DNA of 64,000 nt, taken from assembly GCA_013204025.1 (NCBI GenBank), contig JABMOW010000107.1, positions 62,001 through 126,000 of the forward strand, read 5' to 3'. This stretch comes from Fidelibacterota bacterium (GTDB taxonomy: Bacteria > Fidelibacterota > Marinisomatia > SCGC-AAA003-L08 > JACNLC01). Positions 20,465 to 31,418 of the stretch are shown piece after piece. The notes below the pieces were generated by a model. That model saw nothing but the letters and a program-made list of their open reading frames with translations. It was not told where the DNA came from and made no database searches. Position 1 is the stretch's first letter. Every line of letters starts with the position of its first letter. The position numbers and the translations under genes were made by a program.

Positions 20465-21153
20465 TGATCTAATTTTGCTGTTAATCGAACGATGCCGCTG
20501 GTAAACACACAACTTTCAATTTGATGAGAATCATAATTAACTTCGATGTACCGCGACACCCCATCTTTGTACACTGCCCATGTAAAAATATCTGTATGCT
20601 CAATGATGGGTGAATTCTCCTGTGGAAAATTTATATCAATCTCCAGTTGATAACGTACAATATTTTCATTGATGGATTCGGGCTTAAGGGAGGATGGAAA
20701 TAGTTGTCCTTCCCGCTCAAGAAGGCATTTAAAGGGTTGGTCAAAACGATGAAATCGGATAAAATCCAATAACGAAAAAATTGTAAATGTTTCAGATGGT
20801 ATATGAATTTGTGTACCTGTATAAATAACGGTTCCATTTAGAATTTCTGTAGAGATTAAGTTCTCAACACCAGGTTGGATTGTTTTTTTATTAAAAAACA
20901 GGATTCTATAATTTTCAGGCTCTACCCATAACGTATAGTGATTATCGACTTTGAAAATTGCAGATGTTAGCGCAGTCGTTTCTGATGAAAAGGTCACGTA
21001 TCTTGCGGGTACGTTTTGATAAGTGCTGTCTATCCCAGATAATTCAACAGTTGCCACGGGAATTCCCCACATGCTGACCGAATATCGGTCTGCGGGAAGA
21101 ATTAACGACCAAACAAATGAAAAGACAATCACGTATCGGGTAAGGTTACTCAT
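20461..21153 (-). CDS. DUF3108-like exported protein
   Basis: Start at MSNLTRYVIVFSFVWSLIL preferred over the ORF-track start; 'RYSVSMWGIPVATVEL' and beta-rich sequence. Confidence 0.5.
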   Translation of the reverse strand: MSNLTRYVIVFSFVWSLILPADRYSVSMWGIPVATVELSGIDSTYQNVPARYVTFSSETTALTSAIFKVDNHYTLWVEPENYRILFFNKKTIQPGVENLISTEILNGTVIYTGTQIHIPSETFTIFSLLDFIRFHRFDQPFKCLLEREGQLFPSSLKPESINENIVRYQLEIDINFPQENSPIIEHTDIFTWAVYKDGVSRYIEVNYDSHQIESCVFTSGIVRLTAKLDQ

Positions 21154-22294
21154 TTGTTTTCCATTGAATGTTGACAAAGGGACCGAGGCTTCCAAAAATG
21201 GTAACATAAATGGGGTGTAATACTGAAAGGATAAAAAAAGCTTCAATTCGCCAACGAATTTCCAGAAGTCGAAAAATCCGATAAGAATATACGCCGTCAA
21301 TAATGGACTTTAATCCCCACGGCAGTAGAGCTGATATCCCTCCCCCACCAATCACGTGAAGCATTGAAAAAAGGGCAATAATATTTGTAATATACAACAA
21401 AGGAAGAATCATTTTCATTCCTGGTGTCGTGTCCAGCTGATAATACGAAAGTCCCTTGGATGCAAACCGAAGACGCTGGTGAATAAATGTACTAATTTTA
21501 TCTGGTGGGGGGGAGAAAATCACTGCGTCTGACTTTAATCGAAATGAGATCTTTGAAGATGTTAATGATGCGACTTTTTGTAATAGCAGGTCATCGTCAC
21601 CGGATATAAATCCATAAATTCCCTCGTAACCGTTCACTTCGTCAAATACTGATCTACGAATACCCATGTTTCGTCCGGTACAAGACAGGGCAATACCATG
21701 GCTGATGCCACCTGCAGAAAATCCATCTTGAGCAAGACTGTCAAGAAGGAACAGATCATCGATGAACCCCTTCTTATTTGACAATGGCGCGGGTGCTGAA
21801 ACAAAACCAACTGACTTGTCAGAAAATTCTTCTATCATTGCAGCTATCCACGTCTCTGATGGAACACAATCTCCATCTGTAAACAAAAGGAGTTCACCAT
21901 TTGATTCTTTGATGGCACAATTTAACGCCCATTTTTTTGGAGCCCAACCCTCAGGGGTTTCTGTAATATGGAGTAAATGTATAATTTTGGATTTTTCCCG
22001 AAATGCATTCACGACATCAACGGTTCCATCAGTTGATCGATCATTTACAATGATTAGTTCATAGTTACTTTGTGGATAAGACTGTTGGCATAGTGACGCC
22101 AAAAGAGAGCCGAGCCCCTTTTCTTCGTTCCGTACTGCCACAATCACAGACACCTTTGAAAAGTAATCTCCAGATATTGGTGCAACGAGCGATTTATCAT
22201 TTAATCCCCACAAAAACCACAGCAGTAAGGAGGCGTAGGCGATTACTATGAGCATGGACAAAAAGATCATGTTTGTAGTTTCCTTCCATGCCAT
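21146..22294 (-). CDS. Glycosyltransferase family 2 (membrane-anchored)
   Basis: VSVIVAVRNEEKGLGSLLASLCQQSYPQSNYELIIVNDRSTDGT ... LFTDGDCVPS. Confidence 0.88.
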   Translation of the reverse strand: MAWKETTNMIFLSMLIVIAYASLLLWFLWGLNDKSLVAPISGDYFSKVSVIVAVRNEEKGLGSLLASLCQQSYPQSNYELIIVNDRSTDGTVDVVNAFREKSKIIHLLHITETPEGWAPKKWALNCAIKESNGELLLFTDGDCVPSETWIAAMIEEFSDKSVGFVSAPAPLSNKKGFIDDLFLLDSLAQDGFSAGGISHGIALSCTGRNMGIRRSVFDEVNGYEGIYGFISGDDDLLLQKVASLTSSKISFRLKSDAVIFSPPPDKISTFIHQRLRFASKGLSYYQLDTTPGMKMILPLLYITNIIALFSMLHVIGGGGISALLPWGLKSIIDGVYSYRIFRLLEIRWRIEAFFILSVLHPIYVTIFGSLGPFVNIQWKTNE

Positions 22295-23388
22295 TTGAAT
22301 TTTGATCCAAATGCGCTCATTGTTCCCATTGTGACGATATAAGGAATGTTAATAATAAACCAAATAACGAAGGATGGCCAGCGAAGATTGCTATTAAATT
22401 GGGATTTTGCAAAATGGAAAAATGCATATTCACTACCAAATTTGATAATTAGTAAAAGAGCAAGTATGCTCGAACTATAAAATCCGAATAATGACAGGAA
22501 TATCATGACGTTTGTCAAAAATACAACAGCAAGGTATAAGAAAAAAAGCCGATTGTATTTCCACATCAGAACGGTGTCACCTGCCCATCGGATACGCTGC
22601 ATCAGTAGTTGGCGCCAGGATGTTTCCGTACGTCCGGTAACAAAACTATCAGATGAGCTGGCGAATACAACCGATCCCCCTGAACGACTTCTGGCAATTT
22701 GAAGAAAAAGAGAATCGTCTCCCTGTAAATGGTCCTTCAGCAGAGAATATCCACCGGACTTTTCAAACACTTGACGTTTATACGCCTGATTTTGCCCGGT
22801 ACTTGCCAGAGGAAAACCCAACTGTGTTGTGGCACGAGTGCATGCCATTAACATATGCAAATCAACGGCTTGAAATATCGAAGCAATAGATTTCTGGGGA
22901 TTCGTCTGCGTAAAACCAATGACATAATCCACAGATTTGGCAAAATAGGATACCATTGTCTGCACCCAATGTTCACCCATTCTGCAATCCACATCTGTAA
23001 ATAGCAGGATATCACCATCGGAACTGATAATTCCTGCATCCAACGCTCGTTTTTTGTGGCTCAATCCGGGGGTCACAGAATTCAGGGATGACACATATTT
23101 GAATCTATCATCACGTGCAAAAATTTGCCGAATAATGTTTTCAGTGTTGTCCGTGGATTCATCATCTACGATTATAAATTCTAATTTTCCACTGTAGCTT
23201 TGACGGGATAGTGCTAACAATAAATTTTGAAGGGAACGTTCTCCGTTTCGGACAGCTACAATTACGGAAACAGAACTATCTTGTCGCTTTGTAGTTGGTG
23301 CACTATTTCTAAAGTTGCCGATGATGAACAGTAGTATGGATCCAACGTAAAGGAAAAATATAACGAAGACTATGAAAAAATAAGTCAT
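22267..23388 (-). CDS. Glycosyltransferase family 2 (membrane-anchored)
   Basis: VSVIVAVRNGERSLQNLLLALSRQSYSGKLEFIIVDDESTDNT ... LFTDVDCRM. Confidence 0.88.
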   Translation of the reverse strand: MTYFFIVFVIFFLYVGSILLFIIGNFRNSAPTTKRQDSSVSVIVAVRNGERSLQNLLLALSRQSYSGKLEFIIVDDESTDNTENIIRQIFARDDRFKYVSSLNSVTPGLSHKKRALDAGIISSDGDILLFTDVDCRMGEHWVQTMVSYFAKSVDYVIGFTQTNPQKSIASIFQAVDLHMLMACTRATTQLGFPLASTGQNQAYKRQVFEKSGGYSLLKDHLQGDDSLFLQIARSRSGGSVVFASSSDSFVTGRTETSWRQLLMQRIRWAGDTVLMWKYNRLFFLYLAVVFLTNVMIFLSLFGFYSSSILALLLIIKFGSEYAFFHFAKSQFNSNLRWPSFVIWFIINIPYIVTMGTMSAFGSKFKWHGRKLQT

Positions 23389-23453
23389 GATGGAAAGGCG
23401 TCGATAATTAAAATCTTAAGTCAACTGGTTCATATAACATCAATGCTTTTTGA

Positions 23454-24836
23454 CTAAATATGAAGCAACAGACTGGCTATCGAAAAATAAGTTAAAACCC
23501 CCATCATATCAACGGAAGTAGTAACAAATGGTCCTGTGGCGATGGCGGGATCAATGTTTAGTTTGTGCAAAACGATTGGCAAAATAGATCCAATGGTACT
23601 GGCGATGGTCATAGCGCAAAAAATAGCAAGTCCAACGACGACGCCCAATCGTAGGGGTGATGAAAATCCAGGATACATAAAAAATGCTAGCAGTCCAAGA
23701 AAAATACCATAGACAATGCCCAGTAACATTCCCACGCGAATTTCCTTAAAAATGACCCTTGACACTTCGTTCAGATTTATTCGGTCTGTGGCGATACCCC
23801 TAACGATAATGGTTGTGGTCTGGGTCCCAACATTTCCACCCATCCCTAAAATGATGGGGATAAATCCTGCAAGAATGACGGTCTTCTCCAGCAGAGAACC
23901 AAATGCTCCAATCACGGTTAACACAACAATGCCTCCCAGCCAACTGGCAAGCAACCATGGAAATCGTGCCCGTACATTTTCAAAAACCGATCGATGAAGG
24001 ATTTCTCTATCATCACCCGCGCCAGCCATTATCAGTATATCTTCTGATGCTTCTTCACGAATAATATCTAATACATCTTCTACGGTTACAACGCCCACCA
24101 ATTCTCCATCACTGCCAATAACAGGCACCGCGAGATAGTTGTATTGTGAAACAATCCCCGCCACCTCCTCCTGATCCGTTTCGGGAGAAACTGCGATATA
24201 ATCCCTTCGCATAACGCTGGAAAGTATTGTCTTTTGTGGATATAGCAGTATTTGTCGGAGTGATAGCACACCCACCATCTTGTTTTGGTCGTTTATGATG
24301 TATATGTAGTAGGGGGCGTCTGCGTCTTCATCAATTTCCTGAAAACGACTGATCACTTCCTTGATGGTCAAATTCTCCGGACAAGCGACGAATTGAGTGG
24401 ACATAATACGTCCTGCAGATTCTTCAGGATATTGAAAAATTTCCTTTACTTCTTCGCGTTCCTCATGGTCCAAATAGGCTTGAATATCATGCGATAAGGA
24501 CTCCGGCAGCAAATCCAGAATATCTACAATATCTTCTGCGGGCATATCGTGGAGTAATTTTGCACTGTCCCGAGGACTTTGAGATTCGAACAATTCCTCA
24601 ATAATATTGTCATCCAGTTCAGGGAGGAAATACTTCATCCCCTTCATTCGTTGGATGTACAGGAAGATATCTTTGCGTTCGGTTTCGGTCAAATGCCTGA
24701 AAACATCAGACATGACCGCCGGGTGAGTGTTATTGATGAGCTTATAGAGTGCGATTCGTGAATTCTGTTGATAAAGCTCCCGAATCTCATCGAGTATACC
24801 CTGAATCTCCTGATCAACGATAATTTCTCTGTGCAT
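23454..24836 (-). CDS. mgtE: Magnesium transporter MgtE
   Basis: N-terminal MgtE domain, CBS pair, GFIPIILGMGGNVGTQTTTIIVRGIA. Confidence 0.95.
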   Translation of the reverse strand: MHREIIVDQEIQGILDEIRELYQQNSRIALYKLINNTHPAVMSDVFRHLTETERKDIFLYIQRMKGMKYFLPELDDNIIEELFESQSPRDSAKLLHDMPAEDIVDILDLLPESLSHDIQAYLDHEEREEVKEIFQYPEESAGRIMSTQFVACPENLTIKEVISRFQEIDEDADAPYYIYIINDQNKMVGVLSLRQILLYPQKTILSSVMRRDYIAVSPETDQEEVAGIVSQYNYLAVPVIGSDGELVGVVTVEDVLDIIREEASEDILIMAGAGDDREILHRSVFENVRARFPWLLASWLGGIVVLTVIGAFGSLLEKTVILAGFIPIILGMGGNVGTQTTTIIVRGIATDRINLNEVSRVIFKEIRVGMLLGIVYGIFLGLLAFFMYPGFSSPLRLGVVVGLAIFCAMTIASTIGSILPIVLHKLNIDPAIATGPFVTTSVDMMGVLTYFSIASLLLHI

Positions 24837-24863
24837 AATTTGCCCGAGGGCTAAAAGCGTAAA

Positions 24864-25817
24864 TTATTCCAGAAAATCATGTGCTTTCATCCAATCGTTG
24901 TCCGCGAATTTAGTGAGATAGTTTCTGATAGAATCTGGAAGTATCGCCAGGCATTTTTGTCCGGGCTCAAGACGTGAAGCGACTTTTAACGCGCTCCACA
25001 CAGTAGAGCCGGAAGACCCACCAACCAACAGCCCCTCTTCCTTGATAAGGCGTCGTGCCATTAGAAATGAATCCTTATCGTTCACTTTGATGTATTCATC
25101 CACCAGTGAATTATCGAGAACATCCGGAAAAAAATCATACCCAATCCCTTCAACGAGGTATGGATACACTTCATCGCCGCCGCCCAATATGGATCCGAAT
25201 GGATCCACGCCCACTACGATGATATTGGGGTTTTCCTCTTTCAGGCGTTTTGCAACGCCTGTAATGGTTCCACCAGTACCCACGCTCATGACGACCATAT
25301 CCAGATCGGTTCCGAAATCATCTAAAATTTCTTGAGCCGTAAATTGATAGTGTGCATTTGGATTATTCGGATTAGCGTATTGGTCTAAAATATGGGAGTT
25401 GGGAATTTCAGCGTGTAGTTTTTTTGCCACTCCGATATGGCTAGCGGGATCATCCCAAGCGGCTTCAGTGGGTGTGCGAACAATTTCTGCGCCTAAGGAT
25501 TCCAATACCACCTGCTTTTCACGACTCATTTTTTCAGGCATGGTAATGATCATCCGATACCCTTTTACAGCCGCAGATAGCGCTAACCCAATACCCGTAT
25601 TTCCTGATGTAGGTTCGATGAGTGTATCACCAGGTTTGATACGACCGGCTTTCTCCGCTTCTTCAAGCATATAAACACCGATCCGATCTTTCACAGACCC
25701 TCCGGCATTTAAAAATTCACACTTCCCAAACAATTGGCATGAGAGTTCAGCGCCGATACGATTGAGTTTTACAACAGGTGTTTTCCCGATAGTTTCTAAA
25801 ATATTTTGGTAGATCAT
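24864..25817 (-). CDS. cysK: Cysteine synthase / PLP-dependent beta-synthase
   Basis: [60 protein letters not shown]. Confidence 0.92.
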   Translation of the reverse strand: MIYQNILETIGKTPVVKLNRIGAELSCQLFGKCEFLNAGGSVKDRIGVYMLEEAEKAGRIKPGDTLIEPTSGNTGIGLALSAAVKGYRMIITMPEKMSREKQVVLESLGAEIVRTPTEAAWDDPASHIGVAKKLHAEIPNSHILDQYANPNNPNAHYQFTAQEILDDFGTDLDMVVMSVGTGGTITGVAKRLKEENPNIIVVGVDPFGSILGGGDEVYPYLVEGIGYDFFPDVLDNSLVDEYIKVNDKDSFLMARRLIKEEGLLVGGSSGSTVWSALKVASRLEPGQKCLAILPDSIRNYLTKFADNDWMKAHDFLE

Positions 25818-26299
25818 GTTTCTAATTATAATTGTTGATGTTAATAGCTCGCAAATTTACTTCGGTTCGCGATGCAGAATAAAACCTTTATCATAGACGG
25901 GAATATCAATAACCGGATATTTCATAAGAAAAATATTGCATTTGCATTTGCTGATAACGATGTGGGTATGTCGTACTGAAATTGCTATTGGTATAGATGG
26001 ATAAAAATATATTCTAATTAATTGAAGTTATTAACATATGAGTAGATTTGGAATAAATCACACTTAAAATGAAGAGAAGTACATGAAGTATATGACCTGT
26101 TCTTCGGAATTTGTACCATTCATAATACGAGATTTCTTATTACGGTCCAAACCTGGGGGGCGGGACAGCCAAGAAAAGTGTAACTTTGAAGGCGGTCCAT
26201 TCTATGGGGCAGGTCACTCTGAAACCTTACATGTTTTTGATGAGGAAAAAGAAACAATATTCTTATGCTATAAAAATACTTTACCAGAAACCCATTTCT

Positions 26300-26935
26300 T
26301 TACTTTCTTGATGGTCTTTTTTGGTTTCCTCTTTTTCCCTCTTGTTTTTTATTGATAGCGTCAAGAGCATTTGTAATTATTACTATTTGTACATTCTCGT
26401 ATGAATCCACAGCTCCAATAATTTGTGTAATTTTATTTTGAAATGGTTGATATTCAAATCGAGCTCCTCCAATATAATCGACTCTTATATCTGAAGAAAA
26501 TCGGTACCCAATATCATAAGTATCAACTTTTATGAGTTTCCATGGCACACCATACATTGTATCATACTCAAAACGAATATCACCGATCGCGACTATTTTT
26601 CCAACATATTTAATATCATACTCAAAGCTAGTGGTACCAATTTTTAACACTCGTCCATCGTAAATATCAATTTCAATGTTATTATCAGCCGCTTTCCCAA
26701 TTTTCTCATCAAAAGATTGATACTGAAAATCAATATTACCCTGTGTTATTACATTGACATGAGTAATTGCACCACTATCATTGACGCAAACCTCAAATGG
26801 AGAGACATCAATATATATATCTAAAATTTTGCCTATGTCTGATAATACTATTCGATCAATTTGAGCCTGAGAAAAAATAAGTATGGGCGTGAGAATAAAA
26901 AGTAAATAAATATATTGCAAAAATATGCGCTTCAT
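26300..26935 (-). CDS. Exported protein of unknown function with short internal beta repeats
   Basis: Signal-like N-terminus; repeating 'I(G/V)xxxFEYD..YG' units. Confidence 0.5.
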   Translation of the reverse strand: MKRIFLQYIYLLFILTPILIFSQAQIDRIVLSDIGKILDIYIDVSPFEVCVNDSGAITHVNVITQGNIDFQYQSFDEKIGKAADNNIEIDIYDGRVLKIGTTSFEYDIKYVGKIVAIGDIRFEYDTMYGVPWKLIKVDTYDIGYRFSSDIRVDYIGGARFEYQPFQNKITQIIGAVDSYENVQIVIITNALDAINKKQEGKRGNQKRPSRK

Positions 26936-27282
26936 GGATTTTATCCTAATTTTGTTGTTTTAATTTAGTGTAATCAACTGATTATAACCCGTGTGGCGAT
27001 GAGTTGATAATGTGATAGCAATAAAAGTAATTCTGTTTAACCAGCATGACCTGCCTCCATAGATTAGGCTTCTTTAAAAAATCAAACTCCCCATTAAATT
27101 TGCCCATTTCTCCGTTACACCGTAATATTAACCTACACTATAAGGAGAATATTCTACAATTGGATTATTATCACCTTAATTTTTTCAATTTCCACATGCA
27201 AATCATCGGGTGTCTCCACCTGATCATTATTCTAATTGAGTGGATCGCTCCAGGATAACAAAAAATAGAACGGAGTAAAAAG

Positions 27283-27400
27283 ATGAAGTTATATATTTAT
27301 TCATTGAAATTTTCGGTTCTCCTGCCGGCAACACTCATTGTACCCACAGACTACCCCAACATACAGGCTGGGTTTGATGCTCCCTGCGATGGGAGGGGAT
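27283..27400 (+). pseudogene. Remnant of a right-handed beta-helix secreted protein N-terminus
   Basis: MKLYIYSLKFSVLLPATLIVPTDYPNIQAGFDAPCDG resembles the usual '(I/V)xVPxDYxTIQxAIDAAxxGD' start of beta-helix proteins, then loses similarity. Confidence 0.4.
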
Positions 27401-27492
27401 TAAATTCAATGCAATTATTCCATTATGAAAATTCGCTGGATAACATCTCATTGAATTTCTGTAACTTTCATTTCCATATTCTAGGATAAAAC

Positions 27493-28998
27493 ATGAAAAT
27501 AAAACCAAGCCTCATCGTCCTACTCTTTATTGTCACCGCTGGATTTACACAAAACAGCCAAACGCAATTGGATGAAGAAGCGATGATCGAACTTATTTAC
27601 CAACCGATGTTCAACAAATTTGTACAACAAACCGAAACGTTTCGTCGCATGTCACGAGAGCAGATCATTTTTGAGAATCTTTACGCATCAGCGCCTGCAG
27701 CATCTATACAAGCACATGCGGATTTCGCTGACACGCTCATGATGATGAGTCCGACCGCGTCTATCTATTTTTCAGGCGACAATCAGCAAAACTGGTCCGC
27801 CTCGGAATGCATTCATTTAGGAACCCCTGGTTATTTAAACACTTGGGAGTGCGATTTCAGCTATTCCGGTAGCGGACAACTGGACTGGTATCTGCGTGTC
27901 GCCCATGATTATGAACTGGAGCGGGCTGTAGTTTCCCAATGCCCTGAAAATGCCTTAGACATATTTCCACCACCCGCCAATACGCTTGCAAGCCTGGCAG
28001 ACGAACCAGCAGGAGATCTGGCAATTGGCGATTCCCTATTTTTAGACCTTACCGGAATGAATGTCACCTACAGCAGCGACCGACTCTTTGTGGAGCTTAC
28101 CACCACATCTGGTGGATTTCCTGTTGGCGAATTCTTCGGCCCGTGGTATCTGTATGGCGCGGGATTTCTGAACCCGATTCAGGACCTCAACAGTGATCAG
28201 CTGTCCATTTATGCATTAGGATATGGAAATGGTTTTTTCGGTAATTTGCACCCCGGAGTCATGAAACTGGTGGGAACACCCGGCGGCGAGATCATCAGTG
28301 CAGAATACATTTCAACCGATATCGAATATCTGGTGAGCGGCAATTCGTTATTTCTATCTGTTGCCAAGAATATCATCACTGACGATCCCGATTTTGGTGC
28401 GTGGCCCGGTGATATTAATGGATTTGTGGTGATGGGGCTCACTGCGTCTGCCGATATCAATCAGAATATGATGTTCCACGACGGAACCGCACCCGGGCTC
28501 ATACTCATGGACCATCAAACTCAATCGGGGAATTCAGCGCCCACACTGTCCGATGTAGGTTATAATTCCGAAACATTTACATTGACAGCCACATACAGTG
28601 ACCCTGATGCCAATCTTCCATTCTTCCACCAGATCACCCATCAGGGAAATATCTGGGAAATGATCCCCGCATCACATCAATACGAAAATCCGGTGGAATA
28701 CTCATTTACCATCCCGGAGCCGACGGACGGAGCGTATAATGTTGTATTTTCGTTTTCTGATGGTGCCGTCACGGATCAGGAATCTTTTTCTTTTACCATT
28801 GGCGAAGCCACTGTCTGCCTTATCACTGGGGATACTAATGACGACGGAGCGGTGAATGTGTTAGACGTGGTCATCTTGGTGGCAGAGATCCTCTGTGGAA
28901 ATTGTACCGACAGCACTCCCTGTTTCGACGTAAATCTTGATGGAAACGTTAATGTACTGGATGTTGTCCTGTTGGTAGACATGATTCTAAACGGGTAA
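27493..28998 (+). CDS. Secreted protein with C-terminal dockerin-like tandem repeat
   Basis: Signal peptide; C-terminus GDTNDDGAVNVLDVVILVAEILCGNC...FDVNLDGNVNVLDVVLLVDMILNG. Confidence 0.8.
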   Translation: MKIKPSLIVLLFIVTAGFTQNSQTQLDEEAMIELIYQPMFNKFVQQTETFRRMSREQIIFENLYASAPAASIQAHADFADTLMMMSPTASIYFSGDNQQNWSASECIHLGTPGYLNTWECDFSYSGSGQLDWYLRVAHDYELERAVVSQCPENALDIFPPPANTLASLADEPAGDLAIGDSLFLDLTGMNVTYSSDRLFVELTTTSGGFPVGEFFGPWYLYGAGFLNPIQDLNSDQLSIYALGYGNGFFGNLHPGVMKLVGTPGGEIISAEYISTDIEYLVSGNSLFLSVAKNIITDDPDFGAWPGDINGFVVMGLTASADINQNMMFHDGTAPGLILMDHQTQSGNSAPTLSDVGYNSETFTLTATYSDPDANLPFFHQITHQGNIWEMIPASHQYENPVEYSFTIPEPTDGAYNVVFSFSDGAVTDQESFSFTIGEATVCLITGDTNDDGAVNVLDVVILVAEILCGNCTDSTPCFDVNLDGNVNVLDVVLLVDMILNG

Positions 28999-29038
28999 TC
29001 CGGTTTGTTTTTGAATCCACATTAGGAGATATTTTTCT

Positions 29039-30400
29039 ATGACAAATTTTATAAAAATCATCCCATTTCTCATCGGTTCGTTACTGATAGGGCAGGAAAT
29101 TCTTACAGAATACGTGGTTCAGGATGGCGATACGCTGGATGTATTTTCATTTCAGATCCCAGAAAATTACACTGGGGATCAAGCAGTTCCTTTATTGGTT
29201 GCGTTTCATCAGTGGGGTGGCACGCAGAACTCCAATTACTTCACCCAATTCGACGAAGAATGTAATACTCGTGGATGGTTCATGATGTCTCCATTTGGTG
29301 GCTCCAACAATAATTATCACCATCAGGGCGCACAGTTTTACACACAACAAGCGATTCTGTGGATGATGGAAAACTTCGCCATCGACGCAGACCGAATCTA
29401 CCTGGTGGGTGGTTCCATGGGTGGCGCAGGTGGTGCAATTTATGCCAACAATCACCTAGATCCGGATTTCCCCATGGTGGCGGCAACTGCTTCTGGATCA
29501 GGGATACTGGATTGCGAACGCCGATATTGGGAAATGGATGGAAATAATTCCATGTTTGAATGGTTTGGCGGTAGCCCGGAAGACTCCCCCTTCGAATACC
29601 ACAGAAACAGCGCAGTCTTTTTAATGGATTCCACACAAAGTATGCACTACAATCTGCAGCACACTCCTCTTTATCTTGATTTCAGTGTTAGCGAGGAACA
29701 TCGCTATCATGCAGAAGATTTGTACAATTTAATACTCGGTTATAACCAAAATATGTGGATAGAAACCGAACCGGGTACCGGTCACGGGTATGCGGTGATG
29801 GATGAGACACATGTATGCGATTGGCTCTCGGTTTTTATAGTGGTTCGTGACCCGGCTTCTGTGAATGTGGCTCTGGACGAACCATCTCGCGCCTACTGGT
29901 GTCGGGCAGTGAATCAGAACATCCCGATGGAGTTTATCCGGCTGCAAGCCGATCGGATAGCCGATTTTGAATTTACGTTAACCCAATATCAGAATTCAGA
30001 TTCGCTTATCATCATCCCCGGAGATATCACCGAAGGGTCACTTACCCTGAATATGATCGTATCTGACGAGCTGTCGGTGGGATTCGAATTATCCGGTGAT
30101 TTGGAGATATCCGGTGTCCAACTAAATAATCAACCCTATCCCAGCTGGGACTTCCAACCCCCTATTTTATGGATTAACCGTACCCAGGTTGGGACGTATG
30201 TCGTTGCATTAGAAACGCCCCAGATCGAGGATGTAAATGGTGATGGTGTCTGGAATGTGCTGGATATTGTCATGACCGTCAATTTTGTTATTGGATTGAC
30301 CATACCCAATGAGTATCAGCAGGGGGCAGCAGACCTAAATGATGACGGTCAGATCAATGTGCTGGATATTGTCATGATGGTAAATTTGATTATAGGGTAA
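29039..30400 (+). CDS. Secreted esterase/PHB-depolymerase-like alpha/beta hydrolase with C-terminal dockerin-like repeat
   Basis: RIYLVGGSMGGAGGAIYA nucleophile elbow; C-terminus DVNGDGVWNVLDIVMTVNFVIG...DLNDDGQINVLDIVMMVNLIIG. Confidence 0.78.
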   Translation: MTNFIKIIPFLIGSLLIGQEILTEYVVQDGDTLDVFSFQIPENYTGDQAVPLLVAFHQWGGTQNSNYFTQFDEECNTRGWFMMSPFGGSNNNYHHQGAQFYTQQAILWMMENFAIDADRIYLVGGSMGGAGGAIYANNHLDPDFPMVAATASGSGILDCERRYWEMDGNNSMFEWFGGSPEDSPFEYHRNSAVFLMDSTQSMHYNLQHTPLYLDFSVSEEHRYHAEDLYNLILGYNQNMWIETEPGTGHGYAVMDETHVCDWLSVFIVVRDPASVNVALDEPSRAYWCRAVNQNIPMEFIRLQADRIADFEFTLTQYQNSDSLIIIPGDITEGSLTLNMIVSDELSVGFELSGDLEISGVQLNNQPYPSWDFQPPILWINRTQVGTYVVALETPQIEDVNGDGVWNVLDIVMTVNFVIGLTIPNEYQQGAADLNDDGQINVLDIVMMVNLIIG

Positions 30401-30557
30401 GCCGTCTGCATCACAGATTACGCCGATTGTATGAACAGTGAACTACCCCGCTGCAGTCAGACGGTGTACAATGATGTGATTTAACCCAAAGAGGTTAAAT
30501 AGAAAACAACATTCTCAATTTTTCTGTGCAATCTGCGTAATCTAAATCATCCGCGAT

Positions 30558-31418
30558 CTAGTTCGGTGGATGATTCTGTGACTGTTTTTTGCTAGCTGCA
30601 TACAGGACATTTCTTTCATCCTCTGTCAAATTATCCCAGCCCACATCATTCATTTTATCTAAAATTTCATCAACTCGCCGCTTGAACAGAGTATTGTCCA
30701 CTTTCGGCGGCTTGGATGATTTTTGTTTAGTGGAGAATCCAGATGTTTTCATCCGGTGGAGCTTAAATTTTAGTACTTGCAAAATCTTTGACTCAAATGA
30801 GAAACCGTGACGCAGATATAAAAACCCGATGGCCATTCCAGATAGATGCGTCAGGTGACTTACCACAGACTGCCCGGGAGACAATGATGCAAAAAATGAT
30901 ACCCCCGCCAAAATAGCTACAAAATATTTGATTTTCATAGGGATGAAAAAATACACATAAACGATACGATTTGGATACATCAATCCGTACGCAAGCAATA
31001 GACCGTATATTGCCCCACTGGCACCCACGATAGGAATCGGCGAATATAACTGAAACAACATCGTTACCACTCCCGATCCGATACCAGTAATAAAGTAATA
31101 TTTCAGGAATTGATCCCGCCCCCAATGGGTTTCCAATTCTCTACCGAACATCCAGAGGACGAACATATTGACCAACAGATGCATGGAACCGCCATGTAAA
31201 AACAGGTAGGTAAACGGTTGCCAAATTTTCAATTCGTGCCATGTGAGATAGGGCACCAGTCCAAAGTTGAGGAATAACGAATTTTTGACACTGGATAATT
31301 CCACAAGGATGAATACGATAATGTTGATCATCACCAACAGTTTTACCCCCGGCGGCGTCTGACCAATGGCGGAACGGAACATCTGCCGACTACCGGGACT
31401 GGTGAACTGGTACCTCAC
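30558..31418 (-). CDS. Rhomboid-family intramembrane serine protease
   Basis: TYLFLHGGSMHLLVNMFVLWMFG, GASGAIYGLL, HLTHLSGMAIGFLYLR. Confidence 0.92.
   Translation of the reverse strand: MRYQFTSPGSRQMFRSAIGQTPPGVKLLVMINIIVFILVELSSVKNSLFLNFGLVPYLTWHELKIWQPFTYLFLHGGSMHLLVNMFVLWMFGRELETHWGRDQFLKYYFITGIGSGVVTMLFQLYSPIPIVGASGAIYGLLLAYGLMYPNRIVYVYFFIPMKIKYFVAILAGVSFFASLSPGQSVVSHLTHLSGMAIGFLYLRHGFSFESKILQVLKFKLHRMKTSGFSTKQKSSKPPKVDNTLFKRRVDEILDKMNDVGWDNLTEDERNVLYAASKKQSQNHPPN

Noticed and set aside
26083-26355. 90-aa plus ORF overlapping the 26300-26935 minus gene
   Set aside because: No recognisable domain and overlaps a better-supported gene; possibly non-coding.
29192-29947. Cluster of antisense ORFs within the esterase-like gene
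   Set aside because: Shadow ORFs of a clear alpha/beta-hydrolase coding sequence.
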